In this document: positions 36,305 through 45,877 of the stretch, in pieces
Numbering within the stretch: the stretch's first letter is position 1
Layout: the number at the start of each line of letters is the position of its first letter
DNA from: Agromyces mediolanus
GTDB taxonomy: Bacteria > Actinomycetota > Actinomycetes > Actinomycetales > Microbacteriaceae
Direction: 5' to 3'
DNA: 64,000 nucleotides
NCBI RefSeq assembly: GCF_023715325.1
Contig: NZ_JAMBNX010000004.1
Location: forward strand, 124,001-188,000
Position numbers and translations under genes: made by a program
The notes under the pieces: model-generated
Database searches by the model: none
Told to the model about the DNA's origin: nothing
Seen by the model: the letters and a program-made list of their open reading frames with translations, nothing else

Positions 36305-36775
36305 ATGACCACACTCAGCCCCAAGCGGCTCTTCCGCGGCCTCGCCCTCGCCGAGGCCGTCACCTGGACGATCCTCATCGTCGCCATGATCCTGAAGTAC
36401 GCCGCCGGCGTCGAGTGGGCGGTGCTCGTGGGCGGTTCGATCCACGGCTTCGTCTTCCTCGCCTACGCGGCGAGCTCGATCCTCGTCGGCGTGAACCAGC
36501 GCTGGAGCGTCGGCCGCATCGCCTTCGCCGTCCTCACCGCGATCGTGCCGTATGCGACGATCCCGTTCGAGCTGCACCTCGTGCGCAGCGGTCGCCTCGA
36601 GGGCGACTGGCGCCGCGAGCCCACCGACCACCCGGACGACGGCGCGTGGTGGAACCGGGTGCTGCGCTGGTTCCTCGCCCGCCCCGTGCTCCTCGCCTCG
36701 GTCGCCGTCGTCGCGATCGCCGCGATCTTCGGCGGACTGCTGGTGCTCGGCCCGCCCGGAGGCTGGCAGAGCTGA
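36305..36775 (+). CDS. DUF3817 membrane protein
   Basis: 156 residues with four helices. The N-terminus (LFRGLALAEAVTWTILI), the KYAAGVEWAVLVGGSIHGFVF segment shared by DUF3817 (YdzA-like) proteins and IPFELHLVRSGRLEGDW are typical. A Trp-rich tail leads to a last helix. Function unknown. The ATG at 36305 is preceded by GGAG. Confidence 0.8.
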   Translation: MTTLSPKRLFRGLALAEAVTWTILIVAMILKYAAGVEWAVLVGGSIHGFVFLAYAASSILVGVNQRWSVGRIAFAVLTAIVPYATIPFELHLVRSGRLEGDWRREPTDHPDDGAWWNRVLRWFLARPVLLASVAVVAIAAIFGGLLVLGPPGGWQS

Positions 36776-36827
36776 ACGAGCGGCGAGCCGACCTGCGCCG
36801 GCCCGATCGGCGCCGAACGGCCTCCCG

Positions 36828-38027
36828 TTACCGACGCACGCGGTTGACGAGCGCCGTCCAGACGAGGGCGGCCGTCGAGCAGACGAGCAGCGCCACGAAT
36901 ACCCAGGGGAGTCCCGCGAGCCCGATCGCGCCGTAGAGCACCGAGCCGAGCAGCGCGCCGCCGCCGATGCCGAGGTTGAACGCGGTCGTGTAGAACGAGG
37001 CCGCGGCGTCGCGGATCCGAGCGGACGCCGAGTGCAGCAGCCGGGTGTTCAGCATCGGCGGCAGCGCGCCGAACGCCGTGCCCCAGAGCAGGAACGAGGC
37101 GATCCCGACGACGGGCGACTGCGCGAAGGCGGCCAGTCCGGCGACGCCGATGCCGGTCGCGACGAGCGCGATGACGAGCCCCACGGTCGGTCGACGTCCG
37201 AGCACGGTGCCGGCGAGCAGGAGGCCGACCGCACCGGCGATGCCGTAGGCGAGCAGCATGGGGCTGATGGCGCTCGCCGGCAGGCCCATCACCTCGGTGA
37301 TGAACGGCGCGACGAAGGTGTAGAAGGTGTACGCGCCGATCATCGTCACCATCGTGATGAGGCACACGACGACCACGGGCACGAACGTCGGGTCTCGGCG
37401 GAGGCTGAGCGGTTCCGCGTCGGCGCTGGCGGCGTGGTGCGCCACAGGCGGCAGGAAGCGCAGCACGAGCAGCGCGCCGAGGAGCGCGGCGCCGCCGACC
37501 ACGGCGAACGCGAGACGCCACCCGAAGGCCTGCCCGAGCGCGGTGCTGAGCGGCACGCCGAGCACGAAGGCGAGCGAGCCGCCGGCGACGCTGATCGAGA
37601 CCGCGCGGGCGAGCTGCTCCTTCGGCACGAGGTGGCCGGCGTAGGCGCCGACGACCGACCAGAACACGGCGTGCGCGGCACCGCCGAGCACGCGGGTCGC
37701 GACGACGGCAGGGTAGTTCGGCGCGAGCGCGGTCAGCACGCAGCTGAGCGCGAGGATGCCGAGGGTGATCACGATGAGCGTCCGGCGCGGCACCCGGCGG
37801 GTGAGGGCCGAGAGTGGCACCGCGGCGATCACGACGGTGCCGGCGAAGACGGTGACGAGCACGCCGATCGCGGGCTCGCCGACGCCGAGCTCGCGGCTCA
37901 TGTCGGGCAGGAGTCCCGTGGGGATCATCTCGATCGTGATGGAGAGAAAGACGGCGGTGGCGAGGGTGAGCAGCCCGAGCCACGGGAAGGGCGGCGCCGG
38001 AACGGCGCGCGACGAAGACGAGGTCAT
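36828..38027 (-). CDS. MFS transporter, DHA1 family (sugar-efflux/AraJ-like)
   Basis: Twelve-helix transporter of 399 residues. LSITIEMIPTGLLPDMSREL in helix 1 and loop 1 is characteristic of the AraJ/SotB/YdhP group, and SALTRRVPRR gives a motif A equivalent. ATG at 38027 is the natural start; an upstream extension is low-complexity. Converges with the DUF3817 gene. Substrate unknown. Confidence 0.87.
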   Translation of the reverse strand: MTSSSSRAVPAPPFPWLGLLTLATAVFLSITIEMIPTGLLPDMSRELGVGEPAIGVLVTVFAGTVVIAAVPLSALTRRVPRRTLIVITLGILALSCVLTALAPNYPAVVATRVLGGAAHAVFWSVVGAYAGHLVPKEQLARAVSISVAGGSLAFVLGVPLSTALGQAFGWRLAFAVVGGAALLGALLVLRFLPPVAHHAASADAEPLSLRRDPTFVPVVVVCLITMVTMIGAYTFYTFVAPFITEVMGLPASAISPMLLAYGIAGAVGLLLAGTVLGRRPTVGLVIALVATGIGVAGLAAFAQSPVVGIASFLLWGTAFGALPPMLNTRLLHSASARIRDAAASFYTTAFNLGIGGGALLGSVLYGAIGLAGLPWVFVALLVCSTAALVWTALVNRVRR

Positions 38028-38185
38028 GCGGATACCCAGGAGGGAACGTGTCGCTCGTCGGCACCGGGGCGGGGCTCCGCGCATGCGCCGCGACGAGGAC
38101 TGCGCGCCGATGTGCGCGCCCAGGGCCGCCGGGAACCGACGACCACGTCCCAGTGTACCGGCGGGCGGGCGCGCGCGGGCCCGAT

Positions 38186-38386
38186 CCGCCCGCCCGGCCC
38201 GCCCGGCCCGCCCGCCCGGCCTGCCCGCCCGGCCCGCCCGCGCTCCGCGAGCGCGCCACTTCCGCTTCGTTGCGCCATCTCTACTGGCGCGTCGCTGCCG
38301 AAGTGGCGCGGATGCCTCGAGCCGACGCCGAGCGTGCCCTCGAGGCATCCGGAGCGCGCCACTTCCACGAGCGCGCCACTTCCACG
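38186..38386. repeat. Low-complexity GCCCGCC tract followed by GCGCCACTT elements
   Basis: The 380-nt gap upstream of the AroE-like gene has no gene. It holds a GCCCGGCCC/GCCC tract (about 38186-38245), an inverted repeat CGCGCCACTTCCG (38252-38264)/CCGAAGTGGCGCG (38298-38310), an inverted pair of GGATGCCTC motifs (38309-38321 and 38339-38351) and two direct copies of AGCGCGCCACTTCCACG (38353-38369 and 38370-38386), the last ending 23 nt before the gene. Confidence 0.75.
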
Positions 38387-38409
38387 AGCGCCGGGTGCAC
38401 ACTGGGAGC

Positions 38410-39228
38410 ATGCCCATCCTGAACAAGGACATGACCCTGTGCATCTCGCTCTCGGCGCGGCCGTCGAACCTGGGAACGCGGTTCCACAACTTCCTCTACG
38501 ACGAGCTCGGGCTGAACTTCGTCTACAAGGCGTTCTCGACCGAGGACATCGAGGGAGCGGTCCGTGGCATCCGGGCGCTCGGCATCCGCGGTGCGAGCGT
38601 CTCGATGCCGTTCAAGGAGGCGGTGATCCCGCTCGTCGACGAGCTCGAGCCCTCGGCGCTCGCCATCGAGTCCGTGAACACGATCGTGAACGACGGCGGA
38701 CGGCTCGTCGCGGCCAACACCGACTATGAGGCGATCGCGGAGCTGATCCGCGCGAACGGGCTGGACCCCGAGGCGCGGGTGCTCGTCCGGGGGTCCGGAG
38801 GCATGGCGAAGGCGGTCGTGGCCGCCTTCCGGGACGCCGGCTTCGCCCGGGTGACCGTGCTCGCCCGGAACCGAGAGCTCGGGCCGGCGCTCGCCGAGAA
38901 ATACGGCTACGAATGGCTCGCCGACGACCCGGGGCCGGGGACGGCGGACGTGATCGTGAACGTCACGCCGATCGGGATGGCCGGGGCGGATGCCGAGACC
39001 CTCGCCTTCCCGCCGGAGCACATCACGACGGCGGCGGTCGTCTTCGACGTCGTGGCCTTCCCGGCCGAGACGCCGCTCATCCGGGCCGGGCGCGACGCGG
39101 GCAAGCTCGTGATCTCGGGCGCCGAGGTGCACGCGCTGCAGGCGGCCCGTCAGTTCGAGCGGTACACCGGAGCCCCGCTGACGCCGGAGCAGGTCGCGCG
39201 GGCGGCCGCGTTCGCCCGGGAGGAGTGA
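38410..39228 (+). CDS. Shikimate dehydrogenase-like protein
   Basis: AroE-fold NAD(P) oxidoreductase of 272 residues. VSMPFKEAV (about 65) has the catalytic Lys of AroE and NTDYEAI (about 100) the catalytic Asp. The nucleotide loop is LVRGSGGMAKAVV (about 124). The shikimate-binding SxS of true AroE is replaced by SARPSNLGTRFHN, so the substrate may differ; such AroE-like enzymes (YdiB or quinate type and others) exist. No other shikimate gene is adjacent, and chorismate mutase lies 8 kb away. Confidence 0.8.
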   Translation: MPILNKDMTLCISLSARPSNLGTRFHNFLYDELGLNFVYKAFSTEDIEGAVRGIRALGIRGASVSMPFKEAVIPLVDELEPSALAIESVNTIVNDGGRLVAANTDYEAIAELIRANGLDPEARVLVRGSGGMAKAVVAAFRDAGFARVTVLARNRELGPALAEKYGYEWLADDPGPGTADVIVNVTPIGMAGADAETLAFPPEHITTAAVVFDVVAFPAETPLIRAGRDAGKLVISGAEVHALQAARQFERYTGAPLTPEQVARAAAFAREE

Positions 39229-39294
39229 CGGCGACGGCCACGTGCCGTCCCTCCACAGCCGAATGCAGCGGCTGCAGCGTTCACAGATGTGCGA

Positions 39295-39331
39295 TAGCGC
39301 CACTTCCACGCGTCCGGCCCTGGAAGTCTCG
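39295..39331. repeat. GCGCCACTTCC...GGAAGTC element upstream of small membrane gene B
   Basis: AGCGCCACTTCC and CCTGGAAGTC, arranged as at 24676-24712 and at a similar distance from the start of the paralogous gene. Confidence 0.6.
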
Positions 39332-39355
39332 GGATCACCAGCCCATGATGGAACG

Positions 39356-39697
39356 GTGATCGAAGTGAATGAACCCCAGGTCTGGACGCTGCTCGGCGTC
39401 TTCGCCGCCGCGCTCTTCGGCATGCTCACGCTGATGACGACGGTCTTCCTCCGTGTGATCCGGGTCGAGATCGGCAGCGTACGAACCGAGCTCCGCGGCG
39501 CGTTCGGCGAGCTCCGCGGCGAGTTCCGCAGTGGGCTCAGCGAGCTCCGAGGGGAGCTCCGCGGCGAACTCGGCGAGCTCCGCGGCGAACTCGGCGAGCT
39601 CCGCGGCGAACTCACGACGCTCCATCACCGCGTCGACAGCCTCGATCGCGACGTCCAGGCGCTCGTGAAACGCAGCTTCGGCGTCGAGCGCGAGTGA
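39356..39697 (+). CDS. Small membrane protein with coiled-coil tail (paralogue B)
   Basis: 113 residues. NEPQVWTLLGVFAAALFGML resembles paralogue A at 24744; after the single helix the coiled coil is expanded by tandem ELRGELG units, made by 24-bp DNA repeats at about 39545-39610. It ends RVDSLDRDVQALVKRSFGV. The start could be GTG 39356 or GTG 39365. Located immediately before purL, whereas paralogue A is immediately after purQ. Confidence 0.72.
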   Translation: MIEVNEPQVWTLLGVFAAALFGMLTLMTTVFLRVIRVEIGSVRTELRGAFGELRGEFRSGLSELRGELRGELGELRGELGELRGELTTLHHRVDSLDRDVQALVKRSFGVERE

Positions 39698-39805
39698 CCG
39701 CCGATGGCCAGCTGCGCCCGGCCGCCGAGCCCGCGCGCCGCCGGTAGACTGATCCGGTCAGGCTTCCGTCCGCGGCATCCGTCGCTCAGCCCTGGAGACT
39801 CCCCT

Positions 39806-42154
<2,349 letters not shown>

Positions 42155-42165
42155 GCCGCCACGCA

Positions 42166-42222
42166 GCCCGCACGGCCCGCGCGGCCCGTGCAGCCCGCGC
42201 GGCCCGTGCAGCCCGCGTGTGA
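42166..42222 (+). repeat. GCAGCCCGCGCGGCCCGT tandem repeat after purL
   Basis: Three imperfect units between the purL stop and the Nudix start. It may fold into a hairpin and end purL transcription; otherwise nothing recognisable is in this gap. Confidence 0.5.
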
Positions 42223-42232
42223 CACTGGTCTC

Positions 42233-42721
42233 GTGATCGAGGAGTACACCGACGCCTACGCCGCCACGCACGGGCGCTTCGCCGTCGTCCCTGCCGCGTA
42301 TGTGCTGCTGCGCCGCGGCGACGAGGTCTTGCTGCAGCTGCGTCGTGGCACCGGCTATTACGACGAGCACTGGGCCTTCGGCGCGGCTGGCCACATCGAA
42401 GCGGGCGAGTCACTCCCGGCCGGTGCCGCCAGGGAGGCCCGCGAGGAGCTCGGCGTCGAGCTCCCGCCCGGCGCCCTCGAGTTCGTGACGCTCATGCACC
42501 GAACGGACGGCTCGGGCCGAGCGATCGAGCAGCGCTTCGACGTCTTCTTCCAGACACGCGAGTGGACGGGCGAGCCGCGACTGATGGAGCAGGGCAAGGC
42601 CGCGGGGCTCGAGTGGTTCCCGCTCGACGCGCTCCCGGTGCCGGTCGTGCCCCATGAGCTCCGGGTGCTCGAAGCGCTGCGAACCCCGCCGGTGCCCGGC
42701 GTCTCGACGTTCGGCTTCTGA
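42233..42721 (+). CDS. Nudix hydrolase
   Basis: Hydrolyses nucleoside-diphosphate-linked substrates. 162 residues with the Nudix box GHIEAGESL...AREAREELGVEL (about 57-82) intact (GX5EX7REUXEEXGU). GTG at 42233. Downstream of purL, so a role in nucleotide pool cleaning is plausible. The specific substrate is unknown. Confidence 0.85.
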   Translation: MIEEYTDAYAATHGRFAVVPAAYVLLRRGDEVLLQLRRGTGYYDEHWAFGAAGHIEAGESLPAGAAREAREELGVELPPGALEFVTLMHRTDGSGRAIEQRFDVFFQTREWTGEPRLMEQGKAAGLEWFPLDALPVPVVPHELRVLEALRTPPVPGVSTFGF

Positions 42722-42723
42722 GC

Positions 42724-42984
42724 ATGGACCTCGCGCTCATCGGCACGGTCGCAGCCCTCGGCTTCGCGGCGATCATCTCGGGCGGGGTGGTCGTGCGCTG
42801 GATCCGAGCACCGCGCGGCGTCCGCTCCCGCCTGCGGCACGCCTTCGGCCCCATCGCCGGAGCCGGCGAGAGCTACCAGGAGCTGCACACCGGCCAGCGC
42901 GGCCTGCAGGACTCCATCATCGCGGTCGTGCAGGAGCAGGAGCAGCGCGGCGGCGCCGAGCGGGACGCCGACGCCCCGCGCTGA
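42724..42984 (+). CDS. Small single-helix membrane protein, unknown function
   Basis: 86 residues: one N-terminal helix (LIGTVAALGFAAIISGGVVV), a basic stretch, and a soluble tail rich in Gln and Glu. It starts 2 nt after the Nudix stop, so both are probably co-transcribed. No family recognised. Confidence 0.55.
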   Translation: MDLALIGTVAALGFAAIISGGVVVRWIRAPRGVRSRLRHAFGPIAGAGESYQELHTGQRGLQDSIIAVVQEQEQRGGAERDADAPR

Positions 42985-43020
42985 GCCCACCCGTCCGCCC
43001 GTCCACCCCCACGCCACCCC

Positions 43021-43066
43021 CTCACCGGCTTGCCCAACTTTCATCAAAGTCGGGCAAGTCGGTGAG
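43021..43066. repeat. Palindromic repeat family P, copy 5
   Basis: Arms CTCACCG-G-CTTGCCC and GGGCAAG-T-CGGTGAG around ACTTTCATCAAAGT. The outer arms differ from other copies but still pair. It lies between the convergent small membrane gene and the erm gene. Confidence 0.85.
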
Positions 43067-43089
43067 GCGAGCGGACGCCGTACGAGCGC

Positions 43090-44112
43090 TCAGCCGCGAC
43101 CGCGTGAAGCGGCCCAGAGGGCAGCCCAATCATCCGGCGACAGGCGCCCGGGTGGCGTCGAGGACGGGATGCCGCGACGGCGCAGCCACGCCTTCGCCGC
43201 ACCAGCACCAGCACCAGCACCAGCACCAGCACCAGCACCAGCACCAGCACCAGCACCAGTGCCAGCGCCAGCGCCAGCGCCAGCCCATCCCGTCCCGCCC
43301 GTCGTGGCCGCCGCCGCCGCGAGTCGTGCGGCGAGCCCGGCCCCGCGCCCCTGGAACACCTCCCCCACGAAGCGCTGGTAGCTCCGCCGCTCGCGCGACT
43401 CGACCAGCGGCCGTGCACGCCGCTCGATGGTGAACAGCCCGCCGTCGACGGAGGGCACCGGCCGGAATGCCGACGCCGGCACCCGCCGCCGCAGCCGAAA
43501 GCGATACCAGGGTGCCCACTGCACGGTCAGCATGCTCGCCCCGCCGACCCCACAGCGCCGACGCGCCACCTCCCATTGGGTGAGCAGCACCGCCTGGTCC
43601 CAGCCGGGCGAGCCGAGCAGGTGCCGGAGCGCGGCCGTCGTGAGGTGGAACGGCAGGTTCGCGACGACCACGTGCGGATGCCTCGGCAGCGCCCAACGCA
43701 CCAGGTCACCGTGCACGACCTCGACGTGCGAGCCGTGTTCGCGTCGCAGGCGGGCGACGCGCGCCGGATCGAGTTCGACGACGGTGAGCGGGCGGCCGAG
43801 GTCCGCGAGCGGCCGGGTGATCGCCCCGCCGCCGGGCCCGAGTTCGACGATGGGATGCTGGCTCGCCCGCGCGAGCTCGACGATCTCGGTGACGACGCGA
43901 CGGTCGACGATGAAGTTCTGCCCGAGCTCGTGGCGCCCGCCGTGGGGCTGGGCGTGGCGCCCGCCGTGGGGCTGGGCGTCGGGCTGGGCGTGCCCGCCGT
44001 GCGGCGTCGTGCGCCGTTCGACGGCGCCGCCGTGCTGGTGCGAGTCGCCGCCTCGGCTGGACGGCTGCGCGCGATCGCGCGCGCGGGAAGAACGGGATTT
44101 GGATGAAGGCAT
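43090..44112 (-). CDS. erm: Erm-family 23S rRNA (adenine-N6)-methyltransferase
   Basis: Methylates A2058 of 23S rRNA, giving resistance to macrolides, lincosamides and streptogramin B. 340 residues, about 80 longer than classic Erm. The Erm core runs from GQNFIVDRRVV (about 65) through SAM motif ELGPGGGAITRPL (about 90-102), VELDPARVARL, the NLPFHLT catalytic motif (about 151) and AFRPVPSVDGGLF. The first 60 residues are a Gly/His/Pro/Gln-rich extension, and a repeat-encoded Ala-Gly tract lies near residue 282-305. ATG at 44112 has GGAG 7 nt upstream. A leader peptide and hairpin lie upstream. Subclass not assigned. Confidence 0.9.
   Translation of the reverse strand: MPSSKSRSSRARDRAQPSSRGGDSHQHGGAVERRTTPHGGHAQPDAQPHGGRHAQPHGGRHELGQNFIVDRRVVTEIVELARASQHPIVELGPGGGAITRPLADLGRPLTVVELDPARVARLRREHGSHVEVVHGDLVRWALPRHPHVVVANLPFHLTTAALRHLLGSPGWDQAVLLTQWEVARRRCGVGGASMLTVQWAPWYRFRLRRRVPASAFRPVPSVDGGLFTIERRARPLVESRERRSYQRFVGEVFQGRGAGLAARLAAAAATTGGTGWAGAGAGAGTGAGAGAGAGAGAGAGAGAGAAKAWLRRRGIPSSTPPGRLSPDDWAALWAASRGRG
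43201..43284. repeat. ACCAGC/GCCAGC hexanucleotide array inside erm
   Basis: Ten ACCAGC units (the last ACCAGT) followed by four GCCAGC units. In the erm frame (minus strand) they encode an Ala-Gly tract. Being hexanucleotide, length changes keep the frame. Confidence 0.9.
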
Positions 44113-44179
44113 GGATGCTCCGCTGACGAATGAACGCCGGGGGACGCCGAAGCGCGCCGCGGCCGAGGACTCGACTGGC

Positions 44180-44211
44180 GGCGGAGCGGGAGAGGATCCG
44201 GTCGCTCCGCC
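44180..44211 (-). promoter_or_regulatory. Attenuator hairpin between leader peptide and erm
   Basis: On the transcript GGCGGAGCG (44211-44203) pairs with CGCTCCGCC (44188-44180), a 9-bp stem with a 14-nt loop starting right after the leader stop. The second arm could instead pair with GCGGAGC (44123-44117), which holds the erm ribosome site GGAG. Mutually exclusive pairing is thus possible. Confidence 0.6.
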
Positions 44212-44259
44212 TCAGGCGGTGCGGGGCCGAATGATCATCTGCGGGCACATGCAGGACAT
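44212..44259 (-). CDS. Leader peptide upstream of erm
   Basis: A 15-residue peptide MSCMCPQMIIRPRTA with its own ATG (44259) preceded by GGGTGGCGG. It ends 100 nt before the erm start. RPR matches the Arg-x-Arg motif at which macrolide-bound ribosomes stall in several erm leaders. A hairpin begins directly after its stop codon. This is the architecture of macrolide-inducible erm attenuation. Expression and stalling are inference. Confidence 0.65.
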   Translation of the reverse strand: MSCMCPQMIIRPRTA

Positions 44260-44324
44260 GGTCCGCCACCCTAGCAAGCCCTGAGCCGCGATGCGAACCG
44301 GGCGCCCCGCCCCACCCCGCCCCG

Positions 44325-44358
44325 GAGTTGCCCGACTTTCATCAAAGTTGGGCAACTC
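44325..44358. repeat. Palindromic repeat family P, copy 6
   Basis: GAGTTGCCCGACTTTCATCA and GGGCAACTC arms, one G/T-type mismatch, in the divergent gap between the erm leader and the OsmC gene. Here it cannot be a terminator of either gene. Confidence 0.88.
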
Positions 44359-44453
44359 GTCGAGAGCGGGGCCGTGCGTCGCCGTGTGACGCCCGGCGTC
44401 GGCCGATGACGGGCGGGCTCGCCGAGGCATCCGCGCCGCCGTACGCTCCCGCC

Positions 44454-45035
44454 ATGACGCTCATCGACGACTCCGCCACCGCGCCCGCCACGTCAGACGA
44501 GACCGCCCCAGACGAGACCGCCGCGGAAGCGGCCGACCGCGCCGCCCGCCTGAGTGCCGCCGGCTCCGCCTGGCACGAGCGCATCGCCGCCGCGCCCGCC
44601 ACCGCCGAGCTCACCTATCGCGTCTCCGGACGGGGCACCGGCGCCGTCGCGACCCGCATCATCGCCGGCAAGCACCGTTTCACGGTCGACGAGCCCGCCG
44701 CCCTCGCCGGTGACGACGCCGCCGCGAGCCCGGTCGAGTACGCGCTCGGCGCGCTGATCTCCTGCCAGGTCGTCGTGTACCGGCTGTACGCGCAGGCGCT
44801 CGGCATCGTGCTCGACGAGGTTGAGATCAACGCCGAGGGCGACCTCGACGTGCGGAAGCTCTTCGGCATCGACGAGTCCGGGCGGGCGGGCTTCTCAGCG
44901 GTGCGCCTCGACGTTCGACTCAGCGGCCCCGAGCCGAAGGAGCGCTACGCCGAACTGCAGGCCGCGGTCGACGCGCACTGCCCGGTGCTCGATCTGTTCC
45001 AGAACCCGGTGCCCGTGCAGGTCACGCTCGGCTAA
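44454..45035 (+). CDS. OsmC/Ohr-family protein
   Basis: Thiol-dependent peroxidase-like protein of 193 residues. The two redox Cys are in ALISCQVVVY (about 102) and DAHCPVLDLF (about 178). The N-terminal 45 residues (Ala/Asp/Thr-rich) are an extension; the fold starts at AELTYRVSGRG. ATG at 44454. Likely removes organic hydroperoxides; it belongs to the YhfA-like branch rather than Ohr, judging by the sequence after the first Cys. Confidence 0.82.
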   Translation: MTLIDDSATAPATSDETAPDETAAEAADRAARLSAAGSAWHERIAAAPATAELTYRVSGRGTGAVATRIIAGKHRFTVDEPAALAGDDAAASPVEYALGALISCQVVVYRLYAQALGIVLDEVEINAEGDLDVRKLFGIDESGRAGFSAVRLDVRLSGPEPKERYAELQAAVDAHCPVLDLFQNPVPVQVTLG

Positions 45036-45057
45036 GACCTCGCGAGCCCGCGAGGTC
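45036..45057. terminator. Hairpin between convergent genes
   Basis: GACCTCGCG-AGCC-CGCGAGGTC, a perfect 9-bp stem with a 4-nt loop directly after the OsmC stop; the next gene converges. Confidence 0.75.
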
Positions 45058-45086
45058 CGCGAGGCCCGCTCCGGCGTCAGCCGGCG

Positions 45087-45671
45087 TCAGGTCCCAGGCG
45101 CCGGCTGCGCGAGCAGCTCCGCCCGCTCGGCGAGGTAGCCGGCGAGCGGAGTCCAGGCGCCGGGATCGCTCGGGTTCCAGCGCACCATCACCCGCCCGTC
45201 GCGGAGTGCCACCGGTCCGTCGGCGGGCGGCCCGTCGGACGCCCCGTCGAGCCGGATCGGCGCGGTGTCGAAGTTCACCGTCGCTCCGGACGGGATGCCG
45301 CCCCTCACCGCTGCGGCGCGATACGCCCGCTGTTCGGCGACGGCGTTCGCGGTCACGGATCGCCGGACGGGTGCCTCGGCGCGCACGACACGACCGACCG
45401 CGTAGAGCCGGCCCTCGCCGTCGAGCAGCAGCGAGCCGAGCCGCCAGACCTCGCCGACGCGTCGCATCCGCGCCGCCCGCGGCAGACCGAGCCTGCGACG
45501 CGCCGGCTCGTGCACGGCGAGCACCTCCCGCCGGGCGTCGGCCGCGCTGAGCCTCGCGGTCGCCGCAGCGACCGCGGCGCGCGCCTCCGCGAACGCCGCC
45601 TCGCCCGCGAGGTGCGCGGGGCCCGCGGGGTGCGCCGTCTGCGCGGATGCCTCGTCCGGCCCCTCGGTCAT
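45087..45671 (-). CDS. Conserved hypothetical protein
   Basis: 194 residues from ATG 45671. An N-terminal helical part (FAEARAAVAAATARLSAADA) precedes a beta-rich part (RRVGEVWRLGSLLLDGEGRLYAVGRVVRA). No signal peptide, no membrane helix and no family that I recognise. It is the last gene of a minus-strand cluster with a small membrane protein and an SDR. Confidence 0.6.
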   Translation of the reverse strand: MTEGPDEASAQTAHPAGPAHLAGEAAFAEARAAVAAATARLSAADARREVLAVHEPARRRLGLPRAARMRRVGEVWRLGSLLLDGEGRLYAVGRVVRAEAPVRRSVTANAVAEQRAYRAAAVRGGIPSGATVNFDTAPIRLDGASDGPPADGPVALRDGRVMVRWNPSDPGAWTPLAGYLAERAELLAQPAPGT

Positions 45672-45688
45672 GGAGTGCAGCGTACCCG

Positions 45689-45877
45689 TCAGCGGCGGAT
45701 CCGCGCGGGGCCGAGCGCCGCCGCGAGCCCCAGCAGCACGATCGCGACGACCACGACGCCCCAGCGGCCGGTGAACACGCCGAGCACCGCGAGCACGGTG
45801 CCGGCACCGGCGACAACGACGGCTGCCCGGCGCCGCACCGCGGGGCGAGCCCACCACCTCGCGAGGAGCCCGCGCAT
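45689..45877 (-). CDS. Small two-helix membrane protein
   Basis: 62 residues, basic N-terminus then two hydrophobic helices (AAVVVAGAGTVLAVLGVF and WGVVVVAIVLLGLAAAL). ATG at 45877 overlaps the stop of the SDR gene and the next gene starts 17 nt downstream, so it is embedded in an operon. Function unknown. Confidence 0.6.
   Translation of the reverse strand: MRGLLARWWARPAVRRRAAVVVAGAGTVLAVLGVFTGRWGVVVVAIVLLGLAAALGPARIRR

Noticed and set aside
34877..36775. Genuine DUF1345-DUF3817 fusion protein
   Set aside because: The linker would be antisense apt; the DUF3817 gene has its own ATG, and stops lie in the other frames exactly where DUF1345 proteins end.
43201..43284. Phase-variable ON/OFF switch of erm by repeat slippage
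   Set aside because: Hexanucleotide units cannot shift the frame.
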